Source of the DNA: Malonomonas rubra DSM 5091 | GTDB taxonomy: Bacteria; Desulfobacterota; Desulfuromonadia; Desulfuromonadales; Geopsychrobacteraceae | DNA: 64,000 nucleotides | Direction of reading: 5' to 3' | Assembly (NCBI RefSeq): GCF_900142125.1 | Contig: NZ_FQZT01000001.1 | Coordinates: forward strand, 1-64,000 | Shown here: one piece after another, positions 55,573 to 64,000 of the stretch | How the letters are laid out: every line of letters begins with the position of its first letter | Numbering within the stretch: the first letter of the stretch is position 1 | Position numbers and translations under genes: made by a program | Notes under the pieces: model-generated | The model's database searches: none | What the model saw: only the letters and a program-made list of their open reading frames with translations | What the model was told of the DNA's origin: nothing

Positions 55573-58125
55573 TTAATTTTCAAGTATCTGCTTTACCGCC
55601 TTACCCAATTGAAAAATTGAATATGGTTTACCGATAAAAGCGCCAGCACCAAGCCTCATGGCATCTTTAACTTCAGCACTTTCAGAGTAACCACTGGCAA
55701 TGACAGCTTTTTGTGCAGGGTATAGCTTGATAATCTCTTCATAAGTTTCCCGTCCATTCATACCAGGTGCCATCAACATATCAATAACGATCAGGTCCAC
55801 TTTATGCGTTTTAAGGAACTCAAGAGCCTTCTCGCCTGAAGAGACAGATTCCGCTTTATATCCAAGTTCACTCAACATTTGACAAGCGATATCGCGCATA
55901 TGTGATTCGTCATCAACAACCAGAATGCGCTCACCGTTGCCAACCAGATATTCAACATTTTCATCAGTCTTCTCAGCGATAATCTGATCCGTACTTAAAG
56001 GCAAATAAATCTTAAAACAACTGCCCGACTCACTACTTTCTACCTGCACCTTCCCTCTGTGGTCCTGCACCATGTTCCAGACCACCGTCAATCCAAGCCC
56101 GCTCCCACTGCGCCCCATCTCTTTTTTCGTGTAGAAGGGTTCAAAAATGCGTTCCAAGTCAGCCTGAGCGATTCCCGTCCCGTTATCTATGACTGATAAA
56201 ACCAAGTACTCACCTGGAGCGAGCCCCTGTTCAGAATCCTCAATCGTCTCATTTGCAGTGACAATTGAAACCTGTCCATCCTCACCTGCTGCCTCAGCAG
56301 CATTTAAGGTCAAATTCATCAGGGCTTTCTTTAGCTGCATCGGTGCACAATCGACAACTGAGTTTTTTGCGTCAAGTGCCTGAACGCAACGGATTTCAGG
56401 GTGAGAGCCCTTGATTTTGTCACACTCTGGGGAATCAAAATATTCTCGTATCAGACCATGAACATCATGAGCTTCCCTGACACTGGCAACTCCCCTGGCA
56501 ACAGTCAGTAGATCTGCAACCACTGCAGCGGCACGCTGTCCGGAATCGCGAATGGCTTCCAGAGATTGACGCAAACCACTCTCTTCCGGCACTTTTCTCA
56601 AGAGCAACTCTGGATAATTGATGATACCAGCCAGGATATTATTCAAGTCATGAGCAACACCACTTGCCATGGTGCCAACAGCTTCCATTTTCTGGGCCCG
56701 ATTAAGTTTTTGCTCCAATTCTTTTCGTTCGCTCTGATCAACGATAAAACCAACCACACAATCTCGACCATTAATTGTCACCGGTTCAGAAAAGACATCT
56801 GCAAGAACGACTTCTTCATCTTTTCTTTTGAACGGGATATCGGTCGTCAGCCATTTTTCGCCCCTCGCTTGAGCTGTAAAAGACTCTATTGCAAAGTCGA
56901 TTTTGTCATCAGGATGAAGTGCTTCGACCCCCACGGATTCCAGTTCCTGCCGTGAGTAACCAAGCATTTTACAGATTGCCGGGTTGGCGAACTGAAAAGA
57001 CCGGGACTCGTTATCCGCAATCAGTATTCCCAATGGTGCATGGTCAAGAATCTGATTCAGGCGTTGTTCGCTCTCTACCAACTTCGTGGTCCGCTCGGAA
57101 ACACGCCTTTCAAGTTCCCGGTTATTTTCTTCAAGAGACTCGTTTAGCATGACAATTTTCTGAACCAGGGCACCATAACTTGTGTACAGAAGAATAAAGG
57201 ATAGAAGCAATAAGCCGGCTGAAACCGACAGGATAAAAATAATATGCGACTGAAGCTTTTCCAGTGCAGCAGAAATATCGAGAGCAACAAAAACTTTGGC
57301 TTCCGGCTGTTGCTCAAAATTGAGCAGATCAACCGCATTGGCAATAATGTATGTTTTCCCGCCAGAAACGAATTCCTGTTGATCAAGACGCCAATCGATA
57401 TGCGAAAAACTTTCCCTGAACAGCTCTAGTTGCGCAGACCTAATCGTGTGGTTTGGCCCGACAAGGTAATCATCAGAAGCCTCGTCGACAAACGCAAACT
57501 TTTTGTTGGGGATAACGATACCAACAGGGATATTCAGTTTTTCATAAATGGCATCCAACAGTAAATTATTGTCTAGACCGAACTGGACAACCCCAATATG
57601 TTCACCTTGATAGCTGACCGGTTGAACAACGCGGTATTGCAGTCCAATTCTGGCGACGCGATAACCGTATACCTGTTTGCGCGTTTTGTTGGCGGCCGCA
57701 ATATCCGGTCGCATTTTAACAATATTGTCACCAAACTCATGGGGCCGATGGACACGTAACAAAACCTGGTTGTCGGGTGTCGCCCAACCGAGTGTCGAAA
57801 AATAAGGGTTCTCTTTTTTCAGAATCTGATAGAAAGGGCGTGAGGTCTTCAGCAAGATCTCACGGTCCTGCCGGCTGAAAGCCGCTATGATAGGTTCTCT
57901 TTGGGGAAATTTTTTATAGTCAATAAAGCTTTTTACCCGGCTGCGATAATTGCGACTGCTGTTCTGTTCAATCGTTTGTACGACGGCACGAATGCTGGCA
58001 ATTTCACGCGCAACAAATTGCTCGAGATTTTCACGACTATCCTTGATAAGAAGATAGATAAAAAAGGTACAAATACTGACAATGATCAGCATGACCAGCA
58101 AAATGACTTTCCACTTTGCATTCAT
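55573..58125 (-). CDS. hybrid sensor histidine kinase with Cache-like sensor, PAS and receiver domains
   Basis: 850 residues. Two transmembrane helices (about 7-27 and 293-317) flank a periplasmic Cache-like domain. A short coiled coil, a PAS domain (about 352-470), the phospho-accepting helix with H492 (ASGVAHDLNNILAG), an ATPase domain (NLTLNAAEAAGED, DNGTGIAQADLERIFEPFYTKK, GSGLGLTVVWNMV) and a C-terminal receiver (ILVVDDESHMRD, phospho-Asp in LIVIDMLMAPGMNG) follow. It probably senses an external ligand. No response-regulator gene is adjacent. It lies behind the second cytochrome pair, convergent to it. Confidence 0.92.
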   Translation of the reverse strand: MNAKWKVILLVMLIIVSICTFFIYLLIKDSRENLEQFVAREIASIRAVVQTIEQNSSRNYRSRVKSFIDYKKFPQREPIIAAFSRQDREILLKTSRPFYQILKKENPYFSTLGWATPDNQVLLRVHRPHEFGDNIVKMRPDIAAANKTRKQVYGYRVARIGLQYRVVQPVSYQGEHIGVVQFGLDNNLLLDAIYEKLNIPVGIVIPNKKFAFVDEASDDYLVGPNHTIRSAQLELFRESFSHIDWRLDQQEFVSGGKTYIIANAVDLLNFEQQPEAKVFVALDISAALEKLQSHIIFILSVSAGLLLLSFILLYTSYGALVQKIVMLNESLEENNRELERRVSERTTKLVESEQRLNQILDHAPLGILIADNESRSFQFANPAICKMLGYSRQELESVGVEALHPDDKIDFAIESFTAQARGEKWLTTDIPFKRKDEEVVLADVFSEPVTINGRDCVVGFIVDQSERKELEQKLNRAQKMEAVGTMASGVAHDLNNILAGIINYPELLLRKVPEESGLRQSLEAIRDSGQRAAAVVADLLTVARGVASVREAHDVHGLIREYFDSPECDKIKGSHPEIRCVQALDAKNSVVDCAPMQLKKALMNLTLNAAEAAGEDGQVSIVTANETIEDSEQGLAPGEYLVLSVIDNGTGIAQADLERIFEPFYTKKEMGRSGSGLGLTVVWNMVQDHRGKVQVESSESGSCFKIYLPLSTDQIIAEKTDENVEYLVGNGERILVVDDESHMRDIACQMLSELGYKAESVSSGEKALEFLKTHKVDLIVIDMLMAPGMNGRETYEEIIKLYPAQKAVIASGYSESAEVKDAMRLGAGAFIGKPYSIFQLGKAVKQILEN

Positions 58126-58257
58126 GGAGACTGCTTCCTAATCCTTAAGCTAAGTCAGGGACTTGACAACCCCGACAAGAAGACCCCCTCCAATATTTCC
58201 AAACAAGCATATTAAATGTATCTTATTTTCTAGAACTGTCAATTTGCTCCATACACA

Positions 58258-58288
58258 AAGAGCCCCCGACAAAATGTCGGGGGCTCTT
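58258..58288 (-). terminator. terminator after glnA
   Basis: A perfect 14-bp stem (AAGAGCCCCCGACA with its complement) around a short loop, followed on the minus strand by a TTTG tail, 25 bases beyond the glnA stop. Confidence 0.85.
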
Positions 58289-58313
58289 GATGCAACAATA
58301 TGCTGCAGAAGAA

Positions 58314-59723
58314 CTAGCAGTCAAAGTAGAGAGCGAATTCTTCCGGGCAAGGACGCATGCGAACCGGATCGACTTCAGCTTCGCGCTTGTAGCTGATCCA
58401 CATGTCGATAACGTCTTCGGTGAAGACGTCGCCCTTGAGCAACCAGTCATGATCTGCCTCAAGACAGTTCAGAGCTTCTTCCAAGGTACCTGCTACGCTC
58501 GGGATATCTTTCAGTTCCTCAGGAGAGAGACCGTAGATGTCCTTGTCCAGAGGCTGGCCCGGATCAATCTTGTTCTCGATACCGTCAAGACCGGCCATCA
58601 ACTGAGCTGCGAAAGCAAGGTAACCGTTGGCGGATGCGTCCGGAGTACGGTACTCAACACGCTTGGCTTTCTCGTTATTGGTAACCGGGATACGCAGGGA
58701 CGCGGAACGGTTACGGTTGGAGTAAGCCAGGTTAACCGGAGCTTCAAAGCCCGGAACCAGGCGCTTGTAGCTGTTGGTGGTCGGGTTGGTGAAAGCACAG
58801 AGAGCCTTGGCGTGCTTCATGATACCACCGATGTAGTACATCGCCATCTTGGAAAGACCACCGTAGCCGTCACCGGCGAAAAGGTTCTTGCCATCTTTCC
58901 ACAAAGACTGGTGGCAGTGCATACCGGAACCGTTATCGTTGTAGATCGGTTTCGGCATGAAGGTGACGGTCTTACCGTTGCGGACAGCAACGTTCTTGAT
59001 GATGTACTTGAACCACTGCAGGTCGTCGCCCATTTGCAGCAGGCTATTGAAACGCATGTCGATTTCGCACTGACCACCGGTGGCAACTTCGTGGTGACCA
59101 CACTCGATGTGCAGACCGTTCTCCTGCAGAACCATCATCATCTCGTTGCGCAGGTCGATCATGCTATCGGTCGGGGCGCAAGGAAAGTAACCTTCTTTGT
59201 GACGAGGCTTGTAACCGAGGTTAGGGAACTCCTCACGACCGGTATTCCAGATACCTTCGACCGAGTCAACGCTGTAGAAAGACTCGTTCGGGCCGGAAGC
59301 ATAACGGACATCGTCAAAGATAAAGCACTCCGGCTCAGGACCGAAGTAAGCGGTGTCGGCGATACCGGAAGACTTCAGGTAAGCTTCAGCTTTCTGAGCG
59401 ATAAAACGAGGGTCACGGCTGTAACCTTCGCGGGTGATCGGATCGATGATGTTACAAATCAGGCTCAGGGTGGTCATTTCAACGAAAGGATCGATCTTCG
59501 CAGTTGTCGGATCAGGCATGATCAGCATGTCCGAGTTGTGGATCGGCTGCCAACCGCGGATCGAGGAACCGTCGAAACCGATGCCTTCTTCAAAAGTCTC
59601 TTCACCGAATTCGCTGATCGGAGTGGTAAAGTGCTGCCAGATACCAACGAAATCGAGGAATTTGAAATCAACAAACAGGCACTCGTTGTCTTGTGCAAAC
59701 TTGACTACTTCTGCTGGGGTCAT
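58314..59723 (-). CDS. glnA: glutamine synthetase type I
   Basis: 469 residues. Signatures: [63 protein letters not shown], and [10 protein letters not shown]. The regulatory loop [11 protein letters not shown] near the C-terminus contains the Tyr that is adenylylated in type I-beta enzymes. It makes glutamine from glutamate and ammonium. Downstream of glnB by 69 bases, with the sigma-54 promoter in front of glnB. Confidence 0.97.
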   Translation of the reverse strand: MTPAEVVKFAQDNECLFVDFKFLDFVGIWQHFTTPISEFGEETFEEGIGFDGSSIRGWQPIHNSDMLIMPDPTTAKIDPFVEMTTLSLICNIIDPITREGYSRDPRFIAQKAEAYLKSSGIADTAYFGPEPECFIFDDVRYASGPNESFYSVDSVEGIWNTGREEFPNLGYKPRHKEGYFPCAPTDSMIDLRNEMMMVLQENGLHIECGHHEVATGGQCEIDMRFNSLLQMGDDLQWFKYIIKNVAVRNGKTVTFMPKPIYNDNGSGMHCHQSLWKDGKNLFAGDGYGGLSKMAMYYIGGIMKHAKALCAFTNPTTNSYKRLVPGFEAPVNLAYSNRNRSASLRIPVTNNEKAKRVEYRTPDASANGYLAFAAQLMAGLDGIENKIDPGQPLDKDIYGLSPEELKDIPSVAGTLEEALNCLEADHDWLLKGDVFTEDVIDMWISYKREAEVDPVRMRPCPEEFALYFDC

Positions 59724-59792
59724 TGTAATTTTCTCCTTTGAAAGACCACGTTCACGCGAAATTAAATCCGCTACAGTAACGAAAAAAAACTA

Positions 59793-60200
<408 letters not shown>

Positions 60201-60210
60201 TTAAGCACTT

Positions 60211-60227
60211 GTGCGAAGAGCGTGCCA
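60211..60227 (-). promoter_or_regulatory. sigma-54 promoter of glnB-glnA
   Basis: On the minus strand TGGCACG (60227-60221) is a perfect -24 element, and TCGCA contains the -12 GC exactly 10 bases further on. Start expected near 60200, about 70 bases before glnB. Fits nitrogen control of the operon by NtrC-type activators. Confidence 0.75.
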
Positions 60228-60379
60228 TTCACAATCATTGATTTCGAGAAATAATTTTTACTTAAATTACAGTATATTACAAAGAGTCGAGTAATCACTC
60301 TGAGTAAAAAACAATCAGCCACAAAGTGAGCTGTTGATTTTTTAAACAACTGGCGTTTTTTGTGCCCACATTTTAGGCA

Positions 60380-60910
60380 TCAGCCACGATCAAAGAACGG
60401 GCTTTTGCCCGTCACGGAGAGCGGAATACCATAAGCAATATGGACGTCTTCCCCAAGCAGGCCCAGATCAATAACAGCCTTTCCAGCAGAAAACATAATT
60501 CTGTTGTCGATACGCATATCCGCGGCAATACTCACAGCTGAACCGACAGCGATTCCGAGATCACCGACATTAAAACTGCAGCAGGCACCTGCCTGAAACA
60601 TTGCGGCACAATCTTCATAACCACAAAACCCACAGTTTGGGATTCCAAGTGGCTCTTTGCGACTTCCAAGAAGAACCATCACCTCAACAGCGTCAACATT
60701 CGCCGCGTCGCGAAGAAAAAAAGGAATCTCTTTTTCTTCACCGATTTTCTTCATCTGTTGACTGACGCGATCCTTCTCCTCCCCGGTGATAATCGCGGTT
60801 ACGAGCAGGTCTTTTCCTTTACCTTTCGGTGCTGTTCTAGCTGCCATGCAAATCTGTCGTGCAGCGGTCAGCAGCCCTTCATTTTCAATTTGCTGATCAA
60901 TAATAAGCAT
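60380..60910 (-). CDS. DUF2148 (ferredoxin-like) protein
   Basis: 176 residues from the ATG at 60910 (MLIIDQQIENEGLLTAARQI); an upstream-extended frame has a hydrophobic run without a ribosome-binding site. The DUF2148 pattern is visible: AARTAPKGKGKD and the cysteine cluster NCGFCGYEDCAAMFQAGACC (five Cys), which suggests an Fe-S centre. Family function not known to me; common in anaerobes. Confidence 0.85.
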   Translation of the reverse strand: MLIIDQQIENEGLLTAARQICMAARTAPKGKGKDLLVTAIITGEEKDRVSQQMKKIGEEKEIPFFLRDAANVDAVEVMVLLGSRKEPLGIPNCGFCGYEDCAAMFQAGACCSFNVGDLGIAVGSAVSIAADMRIDNRIMFSAGKAVIDLGLLGEDVHIAYGIPLSVTGKSPFFDRG

Positions 60911-61007
60911 GAAAAAACAACCCAACCCGGAAAGAACAAAATAATCGAAAAAATAAATATATAATCGCCTCAGATGATCTGCAAGCGAAACCAAGAAAGT
61001 TTTCTGT

Positions 61008-62321
61008 TTACTGAGGTTCTGCCGTTAAAACCGATAAACTTTCCACATGGTGTGTTTGTGGAAACATATCGAAGGCCTGGCTGGAAACCAGCCGATAATT
61101 TCTGCTCAACAACACTTTGAGGTCACGTGCCAGTGTTTGCGGATCGCAGGAGATATAGATTATCTTCGGCACCGGTTTCTCTGCGAGCTGTTTAGCGACA
61201 TCATATGCCCCGATGCGAGGGGGATCGAGTACAAGCAAATCAAACTGCCCAGCAAAACGACTCAAGGCATCCTCTGCAGGCATTGCATAAAAGTCGACAT
61301 TTTGAATTCTGTTATCAGCGGCGTTACGCTTTGCCATTTCAATCGATGGAGCATAATCTTCAACACCGGTCACCGATCGAGCCCGTCGCGCCAAAGGCAG
61401 AGAAAAATTCCCCATTCCGCAATAGAGATCGAGGACATTCTCATTTCCTCGTAACTCAGCTGCAGCAACTGCAGTTTCCACCAGTGCCCTGTTCTGCGCC
61501 AGATTGATTTGCGCAAAACCGCCAGCAGCATAGGTTAAAGATATTTCGGGATCATCGACCGCGATCTGCAGATCGCCATTGCCAACAACTGCCTGCAAAT
61601 TACTTTTTCGTCCGCTTTGCACAGCCAGATCAAAACCAATCTTCTGAGCAACAGGAAGCAACAGTTCGCTGAGAGGCGCCGCATCCCGGCCTAAAAAGTG
61701 AACCACAGCCCGACGTTTCCCATCCGAACCAATCGACAAGTCGAGCTGCGGGATCTCCTTGCCGAAACGGCTGCCTGCTATCACCTGCCGCAACGCGACC
61801 AGCAAATCATTCAATGCATCCGGCATCAACGGGCAACGCTCAACGCCAATGACGTATTTACTCTTCGAGCGGAAAAAACCTGTGATAAACCCTTCAGGCG
61901 CGAAAAAACACTTCACCTGTACCCGGCTGCGATAACCAAATTCATTCGGCGAAGGAACAATCAGCTTAATGACAGAAGAATCGGCGCCAACTTGACGGGT
62001 GAGTGTATCGACAAACAGCTGCTGTTTCCATTTCAACTGTTCAGCATAAGGGAGCTGTTGCCACTGGCAGCCACCACATTCATCGGCAACCGGGCAGGGA
62101 GGAGTACGGCGTAGAGGAGAAGGTTGCAGCAGCTCTGCAACCTCACCTTCTGCGTAGTTTTTCTTTATTTTTGTCAGTCGACAGCGAACGCGATCTCCAG
62201 GGAAGGCTCCGGCAACAAAAACGACCCGACCATCCGTACGAGCAATTCCTTTACCGCCGTTGGCCAGCGCCTCAATTTTCAGAGGCCCGATCAATTTTTC
62301 TTTCGGCTGCTGCTTTGACAA
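61008..62321 (-). CDS. rlmD: 23S rRNA (U1939-C5)-methyltransferase RlmD-type
   Basis: 437 residues. N-terminal TRAM-like domain (about 8-68), a four-cysteine cluster (CPVADECGGCQWQQL) for [4Fe-4S], and a SAM methyltransferase domain (NVLDLYCGMGNFSLPLA, VLDPPRIGAYD, and the catalytic cysteine in IYISCDPQTLARD). It methylates a uridine in 23S rRNA; RlmC/TrmA relatives act on other sites, and the exact position is inferred. Eleven bases after lysA. Confidence 0.9.
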   Translation of the reverse strand: MSKQQPKEKLIGPLKIEALANGGKGIARTDGRVVFVAGAFPGDRVRCRLTKIKKNYAEGEVAELLQPSPLRRTPPCPVADECGGCQWQQLPYAEQLKWKQQLFVDTLTRQVGADSSVIKLIVPSPNEFGYRSRVQVKCFFAPEGFITGFFRSKSKYVIGVERCPLMPDALNDLLVALRQVIAGSRFGKEIPQLDLSIGSDGKRRAVVHFLGRDAAPLSELLLPVAQKIGFDLAVQSGRKSNLQAVVGNGDLQIAVDDPEISLTYAAGGFAQINLAQNRALVETAVAAAELRGNENVLDLYCGMGNFSLPLARRARSVTGVEDYAPSIEMAKRNAADNRIQNVDFYAMPAEDALSRFAGQFDLLVLDPPRIGAYDVAKQLAEKPVPKIIYISCDPQTLARDLKVLLSRNYRLVSSQAFDMFPQTHHVESLSVLTAEPQ

Positions 62322-62332
62322 AAACCTGTCCT

Positions 62333-63595
62333 TTACTTTGGAGCCATTTCGTCAGCGTCAAACTTCAACGTTGCAAAATAGTCGTCCACAGTTTCAGCAC
62401 GGCGGATCAGTTCAACACTGCCATCTGCCTTCAACAGCAGCTCCTTTGGACGCAGACGACCGTTATACTGGAACCCCATGGCATGCCCATGAGCACCACT
62501 ATCATGAATAACGACCAGATCCCCTTCATCGATCTGCGGCAGCTCACGCTGAACCGCGAATTTGTCGTTGTTCTCGCAGAGCGAACCGACGACATCGTAG
62601 ATTTCTGTCTTTTCCTGTCCTTCTTTACCAACGACATCGATGTGATGGTACGCTTCGTACAAGGCTGGCCGCATCAACGACGACATACAGGCATCAAGGC
62701 CAACATACTTGCGGTAGGTCTCTTTCTGGTTGATGGCCGTAGTCACCAGGCAACCGTGCGGCCCGGTCATGAAACGGCCACTCTCCATGTACATCCGAGG
62801 CGCATAGCCATGCTTTGACTTGAACGCATCGAACTGCGCAGCGATTTCTGTCGCCATGGTTTCAATATCGAGGGCATTCTGCTCCGGCTTATACGGAATT
62901 CCAAAGCCGCCTCCAATGTTGACAAACTCGAAACGGATACCCAGTTCAGCTTCGACCAGCTCGGCAATTTCCAGGACCATCCGCGCGGTCTCGACCATAT
63001 AGGTATAGTCAAGCTCGTTGGAAGCAACCATGGTATGCAGTCCGAAACGTTTGGCGCCTTTTTCTTGTGCTTTCCGATAAGCCTCAATGACTTGGTCGTG
63101 TGTGACACCATACTTGGCTTCTACCGGGTTGCCGATTATGACATTACCAGTGCGACGTGGGCCAGGGTTATAACGGAAACAGATCAGCTCCGGGAACTCA
63201 GGAACTTTGTCGATCAGGGAGATATCGTCAAGATTCAACACACAACCACCTTCGGCGGCAGCGGCAGCGAACTCAACCGGGTCGGTATTGTTCGAAGTGA
63301 ACATGATATCTTCACCCTTAGCACCCAGCTGACGGCTGAGGATCAGTTCCGGGATCGAACTGCAGTCGGCACCGAAACCCATATCGAACATCAGCGCAAG
63401 AATTTTCGGGTTCGGCAGAGCTTTAACCGCATAATATTCACGGAAGCCGTCGATACCGGAAAACACCTGCTTCAGCTTCTCTCCAGTTTCGCGGATACCA
63501 ACTTCGTCATAAATATGAAACGGGGTACCGTAGTGCTCAGCGATCTGGTCGACGACGGGAAAAAGGCGGTCTTTGAAAGATTGTGACATGGGCAT
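62333..63595 (-). CDS. lysA: diaminopimelate decarboxylase-like enzyme
   Basis: 420 residues. Alanine-racemase-fold PLP decarboxylase: the cofactor lysine in YYAVKALPNP, NIGGGFGIPY (phosphate binding), GRFMTGPHG, and CENNDKFA with the active cysteine of the second subunit. The C-terminal DSGAHGHAMGFQYNGRLRP is like that of diaminopimelate decarboxylases. AGGAG precedes the ATG. Behind an Lrp-type regulator gene (20 bases). Other basic amino-acid decarboxylases of this fold cannot be excluded. Confidence 0.88.
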   Translation of the reverse strand: MPMSQSFKDRLFPVVDQIAEHYGTPFHIYDEVGIRETGEKLKQVFSGIDGFREYYAVKALPNPKILALMFDMGFGADCSSIPELILSRQLGAKGEDIMFTSNNTDPVEFAAAAAEGGCVLNLDDISLIDKVPEFPELICFRYNPGPRRTGNVIIGNPVEAKYGVTHDQVIEAYRKAQEKGAKRFGLHTMVASNELDYTYMVETARMVLEIAELVEAELGIRFEFVNIGGGFGIPYKPEQNALDIETMATEIAAQFDAFKSKHGYAPRMYMESGRFMTGPHGCLVTTAINQKETYRKYVGLDACMSSLMRPALYEAYHHIDVVGKEGQEKTEIYDVVGSLCENNDKFAVQRELPQIDEGDLVVIHDSGAHGHAMGFQYNGRLRPKELLLKADGSVELIRRAETVDDYFATLKFDADEMAPK

Positions 63596-63615
63596 GGCAT
63601 AACTCCTGTAAATAA

Positions 63616-64000
63616 TTAACGATTCAGATCTATTTTTCTGGTTTCTTTGATTGTGTTGAGCACAATGCTGGTGCGGGTCGATTCAACACCGTCCAGCATC
63701 ATCAGTTCATCTCGCAAAATGGTTCCCAGTTCAACATTGTCAGCGACCCGTAATTTAAGCAGGTAGCCATCCTCTCCAGCAACCTGATGCACTTCTTGCA
63801 CTCCGGTCACCTCGGTCAACTTGGCAGCCAAGGCCCCGTTCGCATGCGGCAACACACGAATGTGAACAAAAGCGGCCAGCCCCTGGTCGAACTCAACAGG
63901 ATTCAAGCGGACCTCGTATCCTTCGATAAATCCGCGATCTTCTAACTTGCGGATACGTTCGAGGACGGCAGACGGTGCCATACCGACCTGACGAGCCACC
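63616..64000 (-). CDS. Lrp/AsnC-family regulator, 5' end outside the window
   Basis: About 128 C-terminal residues are in the window. They include the end of the helix-turn-helix (ARQVGMAPSAVLERIRKLEDRGFIEGYEV) and the ligand-binding RAM domain (VHIRVLPHANG, VAGEDGYLLKLRV). The N-terminal helix normally present (about 20-25 residues) must lie past the right edge. It precedes lysA on the same strand and may control lysine synthesis in response to an amino acid. Confidence 0.9.
   Translation of the reverse strand, partial: VARQVGMAPSAVLERIRKLEDRGFIEGYEVRLNPVEFDQGLAAFVHIRVLPHANGALAAKLTEVTGVQEVHQVAGEDGYLLKLRVADNVELGTILRDELMMLDGVESTRTSIVLNTIKETRKIDLNR

Noticed and set aside
58287-59741. A 484-codon open frame on the plus strand opposite glnA
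   Set aside because: It mirrors glnA in the complementary frame, has no recognisable domain and no ribosome-binding site; caused by the codon bias of the real gene.

Overview
The window reads as chromosomal DNA from an anaerobic, respiring delta-proteobacterium of the Desulfuromonadales type (Desulfuromonas / Geobacter relatives). The grounds are: four very heme-rich multiheme c-type cytochromes, a class II (cobalamin) ribonucleotide reductase, class I fumarase, malic enzyme fused to a phosphotransacetylase-like domain, a giant NAD-glutamate dehydrogenase, several sigma-54-type promoters, and a tmRNA tag (ADSDVSYALAA) close to the one I recall for Desulfuromonas acetoxidans. No rRNA, tRNA or CRISPR array was seen; the only structural RNA gene recognised is tmRNA.

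Layout. 1-3551: the end of a mobile island, with a complete IS3-family element (2-1305) that cut a small two-gene unit, an AT-rich stretch, and a tyrosine recombinase abutting the 3' end of ssrA. 3563-9553 (minus): ssrA, smpB, RseC-like protein, an amidohydrolase, then panB-panC-panP behind a structured leader. 9821-20306 (minus): flavin reductase, giant glutamate dehydrogenase, rsmA, DUF2062, tsaD, PhoH-like ATPase, class V aminotransferase. 20660-24467 (plus): nrdJ behind tandem NrdR-like boxes, then small genes. 24598-24680: a short putative sRNA whose terminator loop carries an anti-Shine-Dalgarno sequence. 24774-29143 (minus): a 12-heme and a 57-heme cytochrome. 29444-31846: MFS transporter and MBL-fold hydrolase. 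31861-37096 (minus): cysE-iscR-iscS-iscU-mnmA-mtaB, a sulfur supply and tRNA thiolation unit behind two abutting IscR-type boxes. 37318-48381: response-regulator/kinase-like protein, fumarase, RND exporter, MCP, phosphofructokinase, ExbBD, phosphodiesterase. 48770-53510 (plus): malic enzyme, threonine synthase, MscS. 53819-55493 (plus): two more 12-heme cytochromes. 55573-64000 (minus): hybrid sensor kinase, glnB-glnA with a sigma-54 promoter, DUF2148 protein, and an Lrp-lysA-rlmD run entering from the right edge.

How it fits together. The four cytochromes are built from one repeated 4-heme module and share a common C-terminal cap, so the two loci 25-30 kb apart probably supply parts of one extracytoplasmic electron-transfer route. 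Fumarase, malic enzyme and glutamate dehydrogenase supply carbon flux and reductant; the isc/cys unit supplies Fe-S clusters and sulfur. Nitrogen assimilation (glnBA) and malic enzyme both appear to be under sigma-54. Everything from about 3563 rightwards looks like core genome; the left 3.5 kb is acquired DNA.
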